This document shows, piece after piece, positions 7,627 through 15,105 of a DNA stretch of 26,688 nt. The stretch is taken from contig JANOHV010000227.1 of the NCBI GenBank assembly GCA_031406795.1, forward strand, positions 1-26,688, in the 5' to 3' direction. How positions within the stretch are numbered: the stretch's first letter is position 1; the number at the start of each line of letters is the position of its first letter. Below the pieces are notes generated by a model. That model searched no databases and was not told the DNA's origin. It saw only the letters and a program-made list of their open reading frames with translations. This DNA is from DATDCY01 sp031406795 [NCBI: Candidatus Rokuibacteriota bacterium]. Its GTDB lineage: Bacteria; JAUVQV01. The translations under genes were made by a program, and so were the position numbers.

Positions 7627-10431
7627 TTACGGGACTGCCGGCTTTGCGGCCGCGGCGCCGGAGGCGGCCACGGCCTCCACGCTGCGGCGGTGGACGTAGA
7701 GGACTTTCTGCGCCGGGATATCCTTGTCGTCGCGGGCGATGATCACGACCCGGTTCGAACCGTTTTCGAGCGGCACCGTCAGGGTCAGCGGGAACGGCGC
7801 GGTTCCCTCGCGGTTGCGCGCGTAGGTCAGCTTCTTCTCGCCACGGTAAACGACGATATCCTTGACGCTGCCGTCGTCGGTCGTGCTCAGCGAGAGCGTG
7901 AGCTGCGCCGCGTCGGTCACGAGCGGCATCGGCTCGACGAGGATGATCCGCGGGGGCACGCGCGACTCAACGGCGCGGTAGGGCGCGTTCGTCGGGATTT
8001 CGAAGCCGTCCATCAGGTAGCCCCCGGCGGCGCGGTCGGTGAAGCTCAGGCCGACCCTGACCTTGCCGGACTCCAGCGGGCGGATGACCTTGAACGAGAA
8101 AGGCGCGATCTGCGCCGAACTGGTCGCGAACTTCTCGATCTTGCAGCGCGCCTCCTCGAGATAGAGTTCCTCCTTCTCGTCGGCGCTCAGGTTGATCTCG
8201 AGCAGCGGGCTCTCGGCCTGGCCGCAGTTGGTCACTTCGACGGAGATCTTCGCCCGCTCGCCCTCCTCGAGACGCCCGTCGCCGTTCTTGGACTTGTCCT
8301 TGAGGTTCTCGTCGGTGATGGTGTAGCGGTAGGCATACTCCGGCGACGGCCGGGACTTGGTTTCGATGCTCCCGCCCGACACGGTGACCGGACCGGCGCC
8401 GTTCGCCTGCAGAATCAGCGACAGGGTGTCCCAGCGCTCCTCGACCGCGCCGGGGACCTCGAACGGCGCGGTCCACTCGCGCGTCTGTCCGGGGGCGAGC
8501 GTGCCGAAGGCGAAGTCGATGTTCTTCAGCAGCGGGTTCGTGGAGAGCGTGCGGCCCCAGACGTGGTGCAGGGTCTCGCCGCCGGTGTTGGTGACCGCGA
8601 CGGTGATGCCGGTTTTCTCGCCGGCTTTGAGCACCTGCCCCTGCGGCAGACGGGCGACGAGCTTGGCCGTCGCCCCGGCCGCGGCGTTCCCGGCGGTCCA
8701 GTCGATGGTGCAGGCCGCGAGCGCCGCGCCGATCTTCTTCTCCTCCTCCGGCACGGACGCCGCCATGACCTCCTGCGCCACTTTGAGCAGGCCGGCGCGG
8801 GTGGCCGCATCCTGCCGGCCCCGGGCGGCGCCGAGGATGCGACGCGCAAGGCGCACCTCGAACTCGGCGGCGAGCTTGGCGGCCTTCTCCTGCTCGGTGG
8901 GTTCGCGGCGCTCCTCGCGCTTCTTCGTCATCTTGTCGTGCTCGCGGTCCTCGGTTCGCAGGAAGCGCTGCGAGGCGACGGCCTCGCGCCGCGAGTTACC
9001 CCAATCCGAGAAGGCGTTCTCGAGGTCGGACTCGCCCATGTGGCTCTTCACCGCCGCCAGCTGGAGCCGCTCCGCGCTCACCAGCACCGGGTCGAGCACG
9101 ATGTCCGGTTCGACGCCGATGGACTGGATGCTGACTTCTCCGGGGGTGAGGTACTGGGCCACCGTCAGCAGCACGCCGCCGCCGTCGGAGAGCGGGAAGG
9201 CCTGCTGGACCGAGCCCTTGCCGAAGGTCCGCTCGCCGATGAGCAGCGCGCGCTTGTCCTGCAGGGCGGCCGAAACGATCTCGGAGGCGGAGGCGCTGCC
9301 GCGGTTCACGAGCAGGATCAGCGGCAGGCGGGTGAAGGGCCGGTCGAAGCGGCCGGCGGCGTCGACCTTCCCGCGGCCGGAGCGGTTGCGCGTGGAGACG
9401 ATTGCCCCCTCCTCGAGGAAGCCGTCGGCGAGCTTGACCGCCTCGTCGAGCAGCCCGCCCGGGTTGTCGCGCATGTCGAGGATGACGCCGGCCGTGGCGG
9501 GGGTCTCGAGCTTGCGGATCGCGGCCGCCAGCTCCGCGCTGGTGTCGGTCTGGAAATTCTTCACGCGGGCGTAAACCACCGGCGGCCCGTCCTCGCCCGT
9601 GAGCAGCCGGCTCTCGACGCTGATGATCTTGATGATCTCCCGGACGATCGGGAAGTCGCGCGGCTCGTTCCAGCCTTCGCGCGCCACGGTCAGGGTCACC
9701 GGTGTCCCCGGCTCCCCGCGCATCCGGCCGACCGCCGTGTCGGAGGACATGTTCGTGGTCGGCACGCCGTCGATGAAGACGATCTTGTCGCCACTCTGGA
9801 GCCCGGCGCGCGCGGCCGGCGTGTCCGGGATCGGGGAGATGATCGTCAACTCGCCGTCCAGGGCGTTGAAGGTGAAGCCGATGCCGCCGAAACTCCCGCT
9901 CGTCGAGGTCTTGAACTCCTTGAAGTGTTTGGTGCTGAAGATGTTGGTGTGCGGGTCCAGCTCGCGCAGGGCGCCGTTGACGGCCAGGTAGAGCAGCTTG
10001 TCCTTTTCGACGTCGGCGCCGAGGCGCTCGGCGACAAAACCAACCACCTGGTCGAGCGCCCGGGCGATGTCCGCGGTGCCCGCCAGGACCGAGAGGTCGA
10101 AGCTGCGGTCGAAGCCGCGCGCCCGCACGGTAACCATCTTCTTGTCCGGCGCCAGATCGACGATGACCTCGGGGTATTGCGACTCCACCGCGCGGAAGGC
10201 GCTCTCCAGCAGCTTCATCGGCACGACGCGTTTGGGGTCGACGTAAAAGGCGTCGATGTACATGAAAGCCTGATTGCAGACCGATTGCGAAGAGCCTGCC
10301 TGTCCGGCGACCGCGCCGGCCTTTCCCCCCATCCCGGGACCGAACGCGGGCAATGGGGCAACCTTCAGCAAAACGACCAGAGCCGCGACGGCGGCGACGC
10401 CGATCCAGGCGGACTTCCTCACTGCAGCCAT
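7627..10431 (-). CDS. Membrane-anchored S41-family (C-terminal-processing type) serine protease with PDZ domain
   Basis: Predicted envelope protease, 934 aa, resembling the long S41 proteins of myxobacteria. Parts in order: one N-terminal membrane segment (about residues 9-30), a helical region with LRELDPHTNIFSTKHFKEF, a PDZ domain (about 185-265, GSFGGIGFTFN to MRGEPGTPVTLTVAREG), the S41 core (VILDMRDNPGGLLDEAVKLA) with nucleophile Ser381 in SASASE and general-base Lys405 in FGKGSVQQ, then roughly 450 residues of C-terminal extension that appears beta-sandwich rich. The Ser-Lys spacing matches Tsp/CtpB within one residue, so it should be active. ATG 10431 was chosen because AAAGGAGA lies 4 bp upstream; an in-frame start at 10479 has no such site. 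It is the first gene of a unit with msrAB. Confidence 0.93.
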   Translation of the reverse strand: MAAVRKSAWIGVAAVAALVVLLKVAPLPAFGPGMGGKAGAVAGQAGSSQSVCNQAFMYIDAFYVDPKRVVPMKLLESAFRAVESQYPEVIVDLAPDKKMVTVRARGFDRSFDLSVLAGTADIARALDQVVGFVAERLGADVEKDKLLYLAVNGALRELDPHTNIFSTKHFKEFKTSTSGSFGGIGFTFNALDGELTIISPIPDTPAARAGLQSGDKIVFIDGVPTTNMSSDTAVGRMRGEPGTPVTLTVAREGWNEPRDFPIVREIIKIISVESRLLTGEDGPPVVYARVKNFQTDTSAELAAAIRKLETPATAGVILDMRDNPGGLLDEAVKLADGFLEEGAIVSTRNRSGRGKVDAAGRFDRPFTRLPLILLVNRGSASASEIVSAALQDKRALLIGERTFGKGSVQQAFPLSDGGGVLLTVAQYLTPGEVSIQSIGVEPDIVLDPVLVSAERLQLAAVKSHMGESDLENAFSDWGNSRREAVASQRFLRTEDREHDKMTKKREERREPTEQEKAAKLAAEFEVRLARRILGAARGRQDAATRAGLLKVAQEVMAASVPEEEKKIGAALAACTIDWTAGNAAAGATAKLVARLPQGQVLKAGEKTGITVAVTNTGGETLHHVWGRTLSTNPLLKNIDFAFGTLAPGQTREWTAPFEVPGAVEERWDTLSLILQANGAGPVTVSGGSIETKSRPSPEYAYRYTITDENLKDKSKNGDGRLEEGERAKISVEVTNCGQAESPLLEINLSADEKEELYLEEARCKIEKFATSSAQIAPFSFKVIRPLESGKVRVGLSFTDRAAGGYLMDGFEIPTNAPYRAVESRVPPRIILVEPMPLVTDAAQLTLSLSTTDDGSVKDIVVYRGEKKLTYARNREGTAPFPLTLTVPLENGSNRVVIIARDDKDIPAQKVLYVHRRSVEAVAASGAAAAKPAVP

Positions 10432-10525
10432 CACTTCTCCTTTGCTGGTCTTATTCGCGTCATTCCCGCGTTTCATCATCCCCTTCGTACCATAGATGCG
10501 CCGCGGGGGGAATGAGTTCCCGGAT

Positions 10526-11008
10526 TCACGGGGCCTCTTCGGGGTGGATCGCGGGGATCGACTCGACGAGGTGCTCCACGGCCCAGCGGGCGTCGGCGTT
10601 GAAGACCGCGGTCATCAGGAACCAGGAGAGCGCGCCCAGTCCGGCGGGCGCGAGCAGGGGCAGAAGGCTGCGGCTGGCGTCCCGCGCATGGGCGAGGATG
10701 ATCAGGGCGGCGAGCGCGGCGAGGAACGCCAGCCAGATCCCCATGAAGGCGACGACGGTCCCGGGGGGGCTCAGGCGCAGGCATACTCGCGTGCCGCCTC
10801 CCGGGGTCGGGCGGAAGCCGGCGCGCAGCAAGGGCATGACCGTGCTGCGGAATTCGTTCAGGCGGGTGATGACGAACCCGCTGGTCGAGACTGTTCCGGT
10901 GAAACGTGCCGCAGGCCCGTCGCCGACGACGTTGCGCAGCAGATCGGCCAGGGTTTCGGGGGGAAGATCGGCGGCGAGGACGACGACCCGGACAGGCAGC
11001 AGATTCAT
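10526..11008 (-). CDS. Small two-helix membrane protein of unknown function
   Basis: 160 aa. A soluble N-terminal part opens MNLLPVRVVVLAADLPPE and carries ARFTGTVSTSGFVITR followed by LNEFRSTVMPLLRAGF and a GGGTRVCLRL strand. Two membrane segments follow (VVAFMGIWLAFLAALAALII and LLPLLAPAGLGALSWFLMTA). From memory, the F-x-G-x-(I/V)-x-x-x-G-F-x-I-x-R ... FR-x-S ... P-x-x-x-G pattern and the MNLLP-like start recur in uncharacterised proteins of Bacteroidetes and Clostridia; no function is known to me. ATG 11008 fits that pattern. An in-frame ATG at 11074 has a possible Shine-Dalgarno (AGGGGTGA) and would add 22 residues. TACAAT lies 9 bp upstream of ATG 11008. Confidence 0.7.
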   Translation of the reverse strand: MNLLPVRVVVLAADLPPETLADLLRNVVGDGPAARFTGTVSTSGFVITRLNEFRSTVMPLLRAGFRPTPGGGTRVCLRLSPPGTVVAFMGIWLAFLAALAALIILAHARDASRSLLPLLAPAGLGALSWFLMTAVFNADARWAVEHLVESIPAIHPEEAP

Positions 11009-11017
11009 GGCGAAACT

Positions 11018-11023
11018 ATTGTA
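11018..11023 (-). promoter_or_regulatory. Candidate -10 box of the unknown membrane-protein gene
   Basis: On the minus strand TACAAT (consensus TATAAT) ends 9 bp before ATG 11008 in otherwise GC-rich sequence. The expected transcript would start only 2-4 bases before the ATG. No convincing -35 is present 17 bp upstream (TCCCCT), and if translation starts at 11074 the box would be inside the coding region. Confidence 0.4.
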
Positions 11024-11100
11024 ATACCAAGAGAGCCACGAGGGGACAGATTCTCGAGCGGTCCCGGTTGTCATCGGTCACCCCTACCCCTGTTGTAACG

Positions 11101-11129
11101 TTGACATATTGATGACTGATGATTATGTT
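11101..11129 (+). promoter_or_regulatory. vapBC promoter
   Basis: TTGACA (11101-11106), a 17-bp spacer and TATGTT (11124-11129) give a good sigma70 match. The -10 ends 7 bp before the vapB ATG, so the start site would fall on or next to the ATG. The octamer TGACATAT occurs twice as a direct repeat (11102-11109 and 11131-11138), bracketing the promoter 29 bp apart, and could be part of the operator for autoregulation by the VapB ribbon-helix-helix. The stretch is noticeably more AT-rich than its surroundings. Confidence 0.7.
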
Positions 11130-11136
11130 CTGACAT

Positions 11137-11379
11137 ATGCGAACGACAATCCGTCTTGATGACCGGCTCATGGCAGCGGCCAAGCGGCGCGCGGCCGAAA
11201 CCGGGCGCACGTTCACCGCGGTGGTGGAAGATGCCCTGCGCCAGAGTCTTGCGCCGGTCCGCGCTCCCGCAAATCGCACACCGGTGAAACTTCGGACCGT
11301 GAACGGCCGCGGCGTGCGGCCGGGCGTTGACCTCGACGATTCCGCGACCTTGCTCGACCTGATGGAATCGCCGCGTTGA
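11137..11379 (+). CDS. vapB: VapB-type antitoxin (ribbon-helix-helix)
   Basis: 80-aa antitoxin partner of the adjoining PIN toxin. MRTTIRLDDRLMAAAKRRAA is a classical ribbon-helix-helix beta strand plus first helix that would dimerise and bind the promoter; the second helix is RTFTAVVEDALRQSL. The C-terminal third (GRGVRPGVDLDDSATLLDLM) is acidic and probably wraps the toxin. A TGA at 11131-11133 in the same frame prevents an earlier start. No Shine-Dalgarno precedes the ATG. The stop overlaps the toxin start by four bases. Family-level call is firm; the cellular trigger is unknown. Confidence 0.92.
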   Translation: MRTTIRLDDRLMAAAKRRAAETGRTFTAVVEDALRQSLAPVRAPANRTPVKLRTVNGRGVRPGVDLDDSATLLDLMESPR

Positions 11380-11807
11380 TTCTGCCGGATGTCAACATCA
11401 TCGTCCACGCACACCGCGAAGATTCGGAGCAACACCCGGTGTGCGCGCACTGGTTGCGGCAGGTGCTCGACGACGAACAAGCGTACGGCATGTCGGAATT
11501 GGTCCTCAGCGGCTTCGTGAGGATCGTGACCCACCCGAAGATTTTTTCTGATCCCAGTCCGCTCGCCGATGCGTTGGCGTTCGCGGAGCAGGTGCGCAGC
11601 CAGCCGCACTGCGTCATTCTGAGGCCGGGGGACCGCCACTGGGAGATCTTTAGCCGCCTCTGCCGCGAGGCGGGTGCGCGAGGGAATCTCGTCCCGGACG
11701 CCTATCTCGCGGCCCTCGCGATCGAGTCGGGCAGCGAGTGGATCAGCATGGATCGGGACTTCAGCCGTTTCAAGGGGCTGCGCTGGCGTCATCCCGCCGA
11801 CGCCTGA
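11376..11807 (+). CDS. vapC: VapC-type PIN-domain ribonuclease toxin
   Basis: 143-aa PIN-domain endoribonuclease, predicted to cleave tRNA or other RNA when not held by VapB. The acidic metal-binding residues are visible: Asp5 (ILPDVNIIVHA), Glu41 (MSELVLSGF), Asp108 (LVPDAYLAALAI) and Asp126/Asp128 (SMDRDF), with normal spacing, so the toxin looks intact. The likely start is TTG 11376, in a TTGA overlap with the antitoxin stop, which implies translational coupling; the protein then begins (M)ILPDVN as in other members. The RNA target cannot be inferred. Confidence 0.93.
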   Translation: MILPDVNIIVHAHREDSEQHPVCAHWLRQVLDDEQAYGMSELVLSGFVRIVTHPKIFSDPSPLADALAFAEQVRSQPHCVILRPGDRHWEIFSRLCREAGARGNLVPDAYLAALAIESGSEWISMDRDFSRFKGLRWRHPADA

Positions 11808-11978
11808 ATTGAGATATACCCATTTCTCTCGGTCCGCCTTCAGTCCAGGGTTTATGAATACCGTCATCGCCGGCCTCGTGCCAAGATCGGTACAGCATAG
11901 TGATCGAATGAAATCCCTCACTTAACACTACAGCGAATCTTTCTCCTGCTCGCTGCCGTGAAGCGCTTCGCGGAGAGG

Positions 11979-12009
11979 TTGTATCAGGCCCGGGCCGGGG
12001 GTGTAGAAT
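11979..12009 (+). promoter_or_regulatory. Candidate promoter of addB-addA
   Basis: TAGAAT (12004-12009) with an upstream TG-like context ends 9 bp before the addB ATG; TTGTAT (11979-11984) is a weak -35 at a long 19-bp spacing. A perfect 10-bp palindrome GAAGCGCTTC (11960-11969) lies just upstream and could be a regulator site. No ribosome-binding site separates the box from the ATG. Confidence 0.4.
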
Positions 12010-12018
12010 GAATCAGAT

Positions 12019-15000
12019 ATGAATATTTTCATCGCCGCCCTCGCCGGTTTGTGCGCTTCCAAGCCGCTCGAGGAGAAACGGCTGATCGCGCCGTCTCGCC
12101 GCGTTGGCAACCAGTGGCTGGATGCCGCGGCGCGCGCCGGGCAGCCCGTGCTCAACGCCCGCGTCGAGACGTTGCGTTCGCTCGCCGTCGAGCTGGCAGC
12201 CCCGGCGCTCGCGAACGACGGCCTGACGGTCGCGCCGCGCCGCGCCGAGCAGTTGCTGGCCGATCGGGTGCTGCGCGCCATGCTGCTGGAGGGAAGGCTG
12301 CCCTTTCTGAGCCAGGCCAGGCCGGGCGCGGGTCTGGCCGCGACCGTGTTGGCGAGCCTCGCCGAGTTGCGGCGGGAGGGCGTCCCCGAGGATCGCCTGC
12401 GCGACGGCGTGTTCGAGGATGGCGCCAAGAGCGCCGATCTGCGTCTTCTGGCCGGAGAATACGGCCGGCTGCTTGCCGCGGAGGGGCTCGCCGACTACGC
12501 CCTGGTGCTGCGCCTCGCCGCCGAGCGCCTCGCCGCCGACCCCGCCGCTCTCGGGCGCGACACGCTGGTGCTGATCCCGGAGGACGCCGCGCCGAACGGG
12601 CTGGAGCGCCGTTTGATCGCCGCGATCCCCGCGGGCCGGCTCCTGCGGCTCGCGGTCGATCCTCCGGGGCTTCCCGAACAGGTCGGGTTCTCCCGCGCCG
12701 TCGGCGAGCGCAACGAGGTGCGCTCCGTGCTGCGCCGGTGTCTCGAATCGGGCACGCCGCTCGACGAGGTCGAAATTCTCTACACGGACAGCGCCTACGC
12801 GCTGGTGCTGTCCGAGACGTTTGCCGCCATCGATCGCCCCGGCTTCGAGCCGGGCGACGAGGCCGCGGTCACCTTCGCGGAGGGGCTGCCTTGCGCCCTG
12901 TCGCGCCCCGGCCGCGGCCTGAGCGGGTGGCTGCGCTGGATGAGCGAGGGGTACCCGCAGGCGGCCCTGGTGACCATGGTCCGCGAGGGGCTGATCGAGA
13001 CCGGCGAGACCGGCGAGGGACGAATCGGCTTTTCGCGCCTCGCCGCCGTGCTGCGGGCGGTCCCGATCGGCCAGGAGCGCGGGCGCTATCTTCCCCGGAT
13101 CGACGAGCGCATCGCCGCCGCGCGCTCCCGTCTCGAGAGCGAAGCGACCGCAGACACCGGCGATGGCGAAGGCGACCCCGGCTACGAGCCGGAGGTGCGC
13201 TGCGAGCGGCTCGCGCGCACGATCGGCGAACTCGTGCTGATCCGTGACCTGGCGGATCGGCTGCTGGGGCTTGCGCCGCCCGCGGGCGCAGGCGGGGCCG
13301 AGCTGGTCGCGGCCGCGCGGAAGTTCCTCGCGACCTGCTCCCGCAGCGCCGGGCGCTTCGACAGCTTCGCGGCCGAGAAGCTCCGCGAGGAACTCGACGT
13401 CATGGCGCACTGGCTCGCGCGGGCCGGGGGCATGAGTGCCGTCGATGTCCGCGACTGGCTTCTGGAGCTCCCCGCCGCCGCCCGCGTCGGCGGCAGCGGG
13501 CCGCGGCCGGGCTGCCTGCACGCCGACCATGTGCGGTCCGGGGGGCACTCCGGGCGCCCGCACACGATGATCGTCGGCCTCGACGATGGTCGGTTTCCCG
13601 GCGCGGGCCTGCAGGACCCGCTGCTGCTCGACAGCGAACGGGCGCAGCTCGATTCCGCCATGCCGACCGCCGGGCGACGCCTGGAGGAGACCGTCCAGGG
13701 GTTCAAGCGGCTGCTCGGGCGGCTGCGCGGCGCCGTCACGCTCAGCTGGCCGGCGCGCGACGTGGTCGAGGACAGCGAATGCTTCGCGAGTCAGGTCGTC
13801 CTGGACGCGTTCAGGCTGGCGCGCGCGGCGCCGGAGGCCGACCAGGCCGACCTGGTCCGCGCCGCGGGGCCGCCGGCCTCGTTCGCGCCGGAGACCCCGG
13901 AACGGGCGCTCGACCTCGGCGAGTGGTGGCTCTGGCGCTTCACCGGGGACGAAGTTGTGGACAATGCCGGCGAGCTTCTCGCGTGGCGCGCTCCGCACCT
14001 GGTCCGCGGGCTCGACGCGGCGGCTCGACGCGCGGACGCGGCGTTCACCGCGTGGGACGGGCGGGTGCCGCTCGCCGGCGCCGATCTCGACCCGACCGCG
14101 CCGGGAGGCAAGGTGCTCTCCTCGAACGGGCTGGAGACAACGGGCGCCTGCCCGCGCCGGTTCTTCTACCGCTACGCGCTTGAAATCGCCCCTCCTGAAG
14201 AACTCATCGTCGACCCGGAGCGCTGGCTCGACCCGCTGCTCACCGGTTCGCTGCTTCACGAGTTGTTCGAGGAGTACGTGCGCGAGATCGTCGGCACCGG
14301 GTGGCCGGCGGACTACGCCCGCGGCCGCAAGCTGATCCTCGGCCTGCTGGAGAAGAAGCTGGCCCGGTGTCTCGCCACGCACCCGTCGCCTTCGCCGGCG
14401 GCTTTCGCCAGCGAGCGCGAGCAGCTCGTGCTGGCGGCCGAGACCCTGGTGCGCGAGGAGGAGCGACACGCCCTCGCGACCGGCAGCGAACCGGTCTACG
14501 TCGAGGCTTCGCTCGGGATGCCGCCGGGCGAGCACGGCACCGCGATCGACCACCCCGAGCCGATTATCGTCGCCCTTCCCGGCGGGCGGGAGATCCGCGT
14601 CCGCGGGCGCGTGGACCGCATCGATAGCACCGGCGGCGGCTGGGCGATCTGGGACTACAAGACCGGGGGCACCTGGGGGTACGATCGCGCCGACCCCTTC
14701 CCCGAGGGGCGCAAGATCCAGCCGTACCTGTACTTCAGGATGGTGGAGCGGCGCCTGCGCGACACGGTCGGCCCGCAGGCCGCGGTGCGCTCGTTCGGCT
14801 ACTTCTTCCCGGGCGCCAGGGGGCGGGGGGAACGCATCGGCTGGGATGCCGGGCGACTCGCGTCGGGCGCGGAGGTCCTCGGCCGTCTCTGCCGCATCAT
14901 CGCTTCGGGGGCGTTCGCCGCGACGACCGACGCGGACAAGGACTGCCGCCACTGCGATTACCGCACCGCGTGCGGCGACGTCGTGGCGCAGGCCGCCGCG

Positions 15001-15105
15001 TCCCGGCGCAAGATCCGGGCCGGCGAGCCGCTGCTGGAGCCGCTGGCGGCGTTGCGCGCGGGGAGTCTCGGCAGAGCGGCCGGCCGCCGGGAGGACGAGG
15101 AATGA
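12019..15105 (+). CDS. addB: AddB-like PD-(D/E)XK nuclease subunit of a helicase-nuclease
   Basis: Predicted AddB partner of the AddA helicase-nuclease, which processes DNA double-strand ends for RecA loading. 1028 aa. The C-terminal RecB-type nuclease motif is GRVDRIDSTGG then WAIWDYKTGG (about residues 864-882). Four cysteines that would hold a 4Fe-4S cluster are present: Cys711 (CPRRFFYRYAL) and Cys976/979/985 (CRHCDYRTAC). The N-terminal half aligns in style with the inactivated helicase half of AddB; no Walker A (GxGKT) is visible. ATG 12019 is the start because an in-frame TAG lies at 12004-12006. The stop overlaps the addA ATG (ATGA), so the subunits are coupled. Confidence 0.88.
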   Translation: MNIFIAALAGLCASKPLEEKRLIAPSRRVGNQWLDAAARAGQPVLNARVETLRSLAVELAAPALANDGLTVAPRRAEQLLADRVLRAMLLEGRLPFLSQARPGAGLAATVLASLAELRREGVPEDRLRDGVFEDGAKSADLRLLAGEYGRLLAAEGLADYALVLRLAAERLAADPAALGRDTLVLIPEDAAPNGLERRLIAAIPAGRLLRLAVDPPGLPEQVGFSRAVGERNEVRSVLRRCLESGTPLDEVEILYTDSAYALVLSETFAAIDRPGFEPGDEAAVTFAEGLPCALSRPGRGLSGWLRWMSEGYPQAALVTMVREGLIETGETGEGRIGFSRLAAVLRAVPIGQERGRYLPRIDERIAAARSRLESEATADTGDGEGDPGYEPEVRCERLARTIGELVLIRDLADRLLGLAPPAGAGGAELVAAARKFLATCSRSAGRFDSFAAEKLREELDVMAHWLARAGGMSAVDVRDWLLELPAAARVGGSGPRPGCLHADHVRSGGHSGRPHTMIVGLDDGRFPGAGLQDPLLLDSERAQLDSAMPTAGRRLEETVQGFKRLLGRLRGAVTLSWPARDVVEDSECFASQVVLDAFRLARAAPEADQADLVRAAGPPASFAPETPERALDLGEWWLWRFTGDEVVDNAGELLAWRAPHLVRGLDAAARRADAAFTAWDGRVPLAGADLDPTAPGGKVLSSNGLETTGACPRRFFYRYALEIAPPEELIVDPERWLDPLLTGSLLHELFEEYVREIVGTGWPADYARGRKLILGLLEKKLARCLATHPSPSPAAFASEREQLVLAAETLVREEERHALATGSEPVYVEASLGMPPGEHGTAIDHPEPIIVALPGGREIRVRGRVDRIDSTGGGWAIWDYKTGGTWGYDRADPFPEGRKIQPYLYFRMVERRLRDTVGPQAAVRSFGYFFPGARGRGERIGWDAGRLASGAEVLGRLCRIIASGAFAATTDADKDCRHCDYRTACGDVVAQAAASRRKIRAGEPLLEPLAALRAGSLGRAAGRREDEE

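Noticed and set aside
7366-10515. 1049-codon plus-strand open frame
   Set aside because: Antisense to the S41 protease and msrAB; low-complexity Arg/Gly/Ala/Asp translation with no motif, whereas the minus strand has intact catalytic motifs.
11850-11905. Possible fragment of a dispersed coding repeat (reads VIAGLVPRS in one frame)
   Set aside because: Only a short resemblance to the VIAGLDPAIH-type repeats, with no palindrome or second copy in the window.
11016-11921. 301-codon minus-strand open frame over vapBC
   Set aside because: The plus-strand VapB and VapC have clear family motifs and a coupled stop/start; the antisense translation resembles nothing.
12013-14952. 979-codon minus-strand open frame
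   Set aside because: Antisense to addB, with no recognisable motif. The plus strand carries the nuclease motif and four cluster cysteines.
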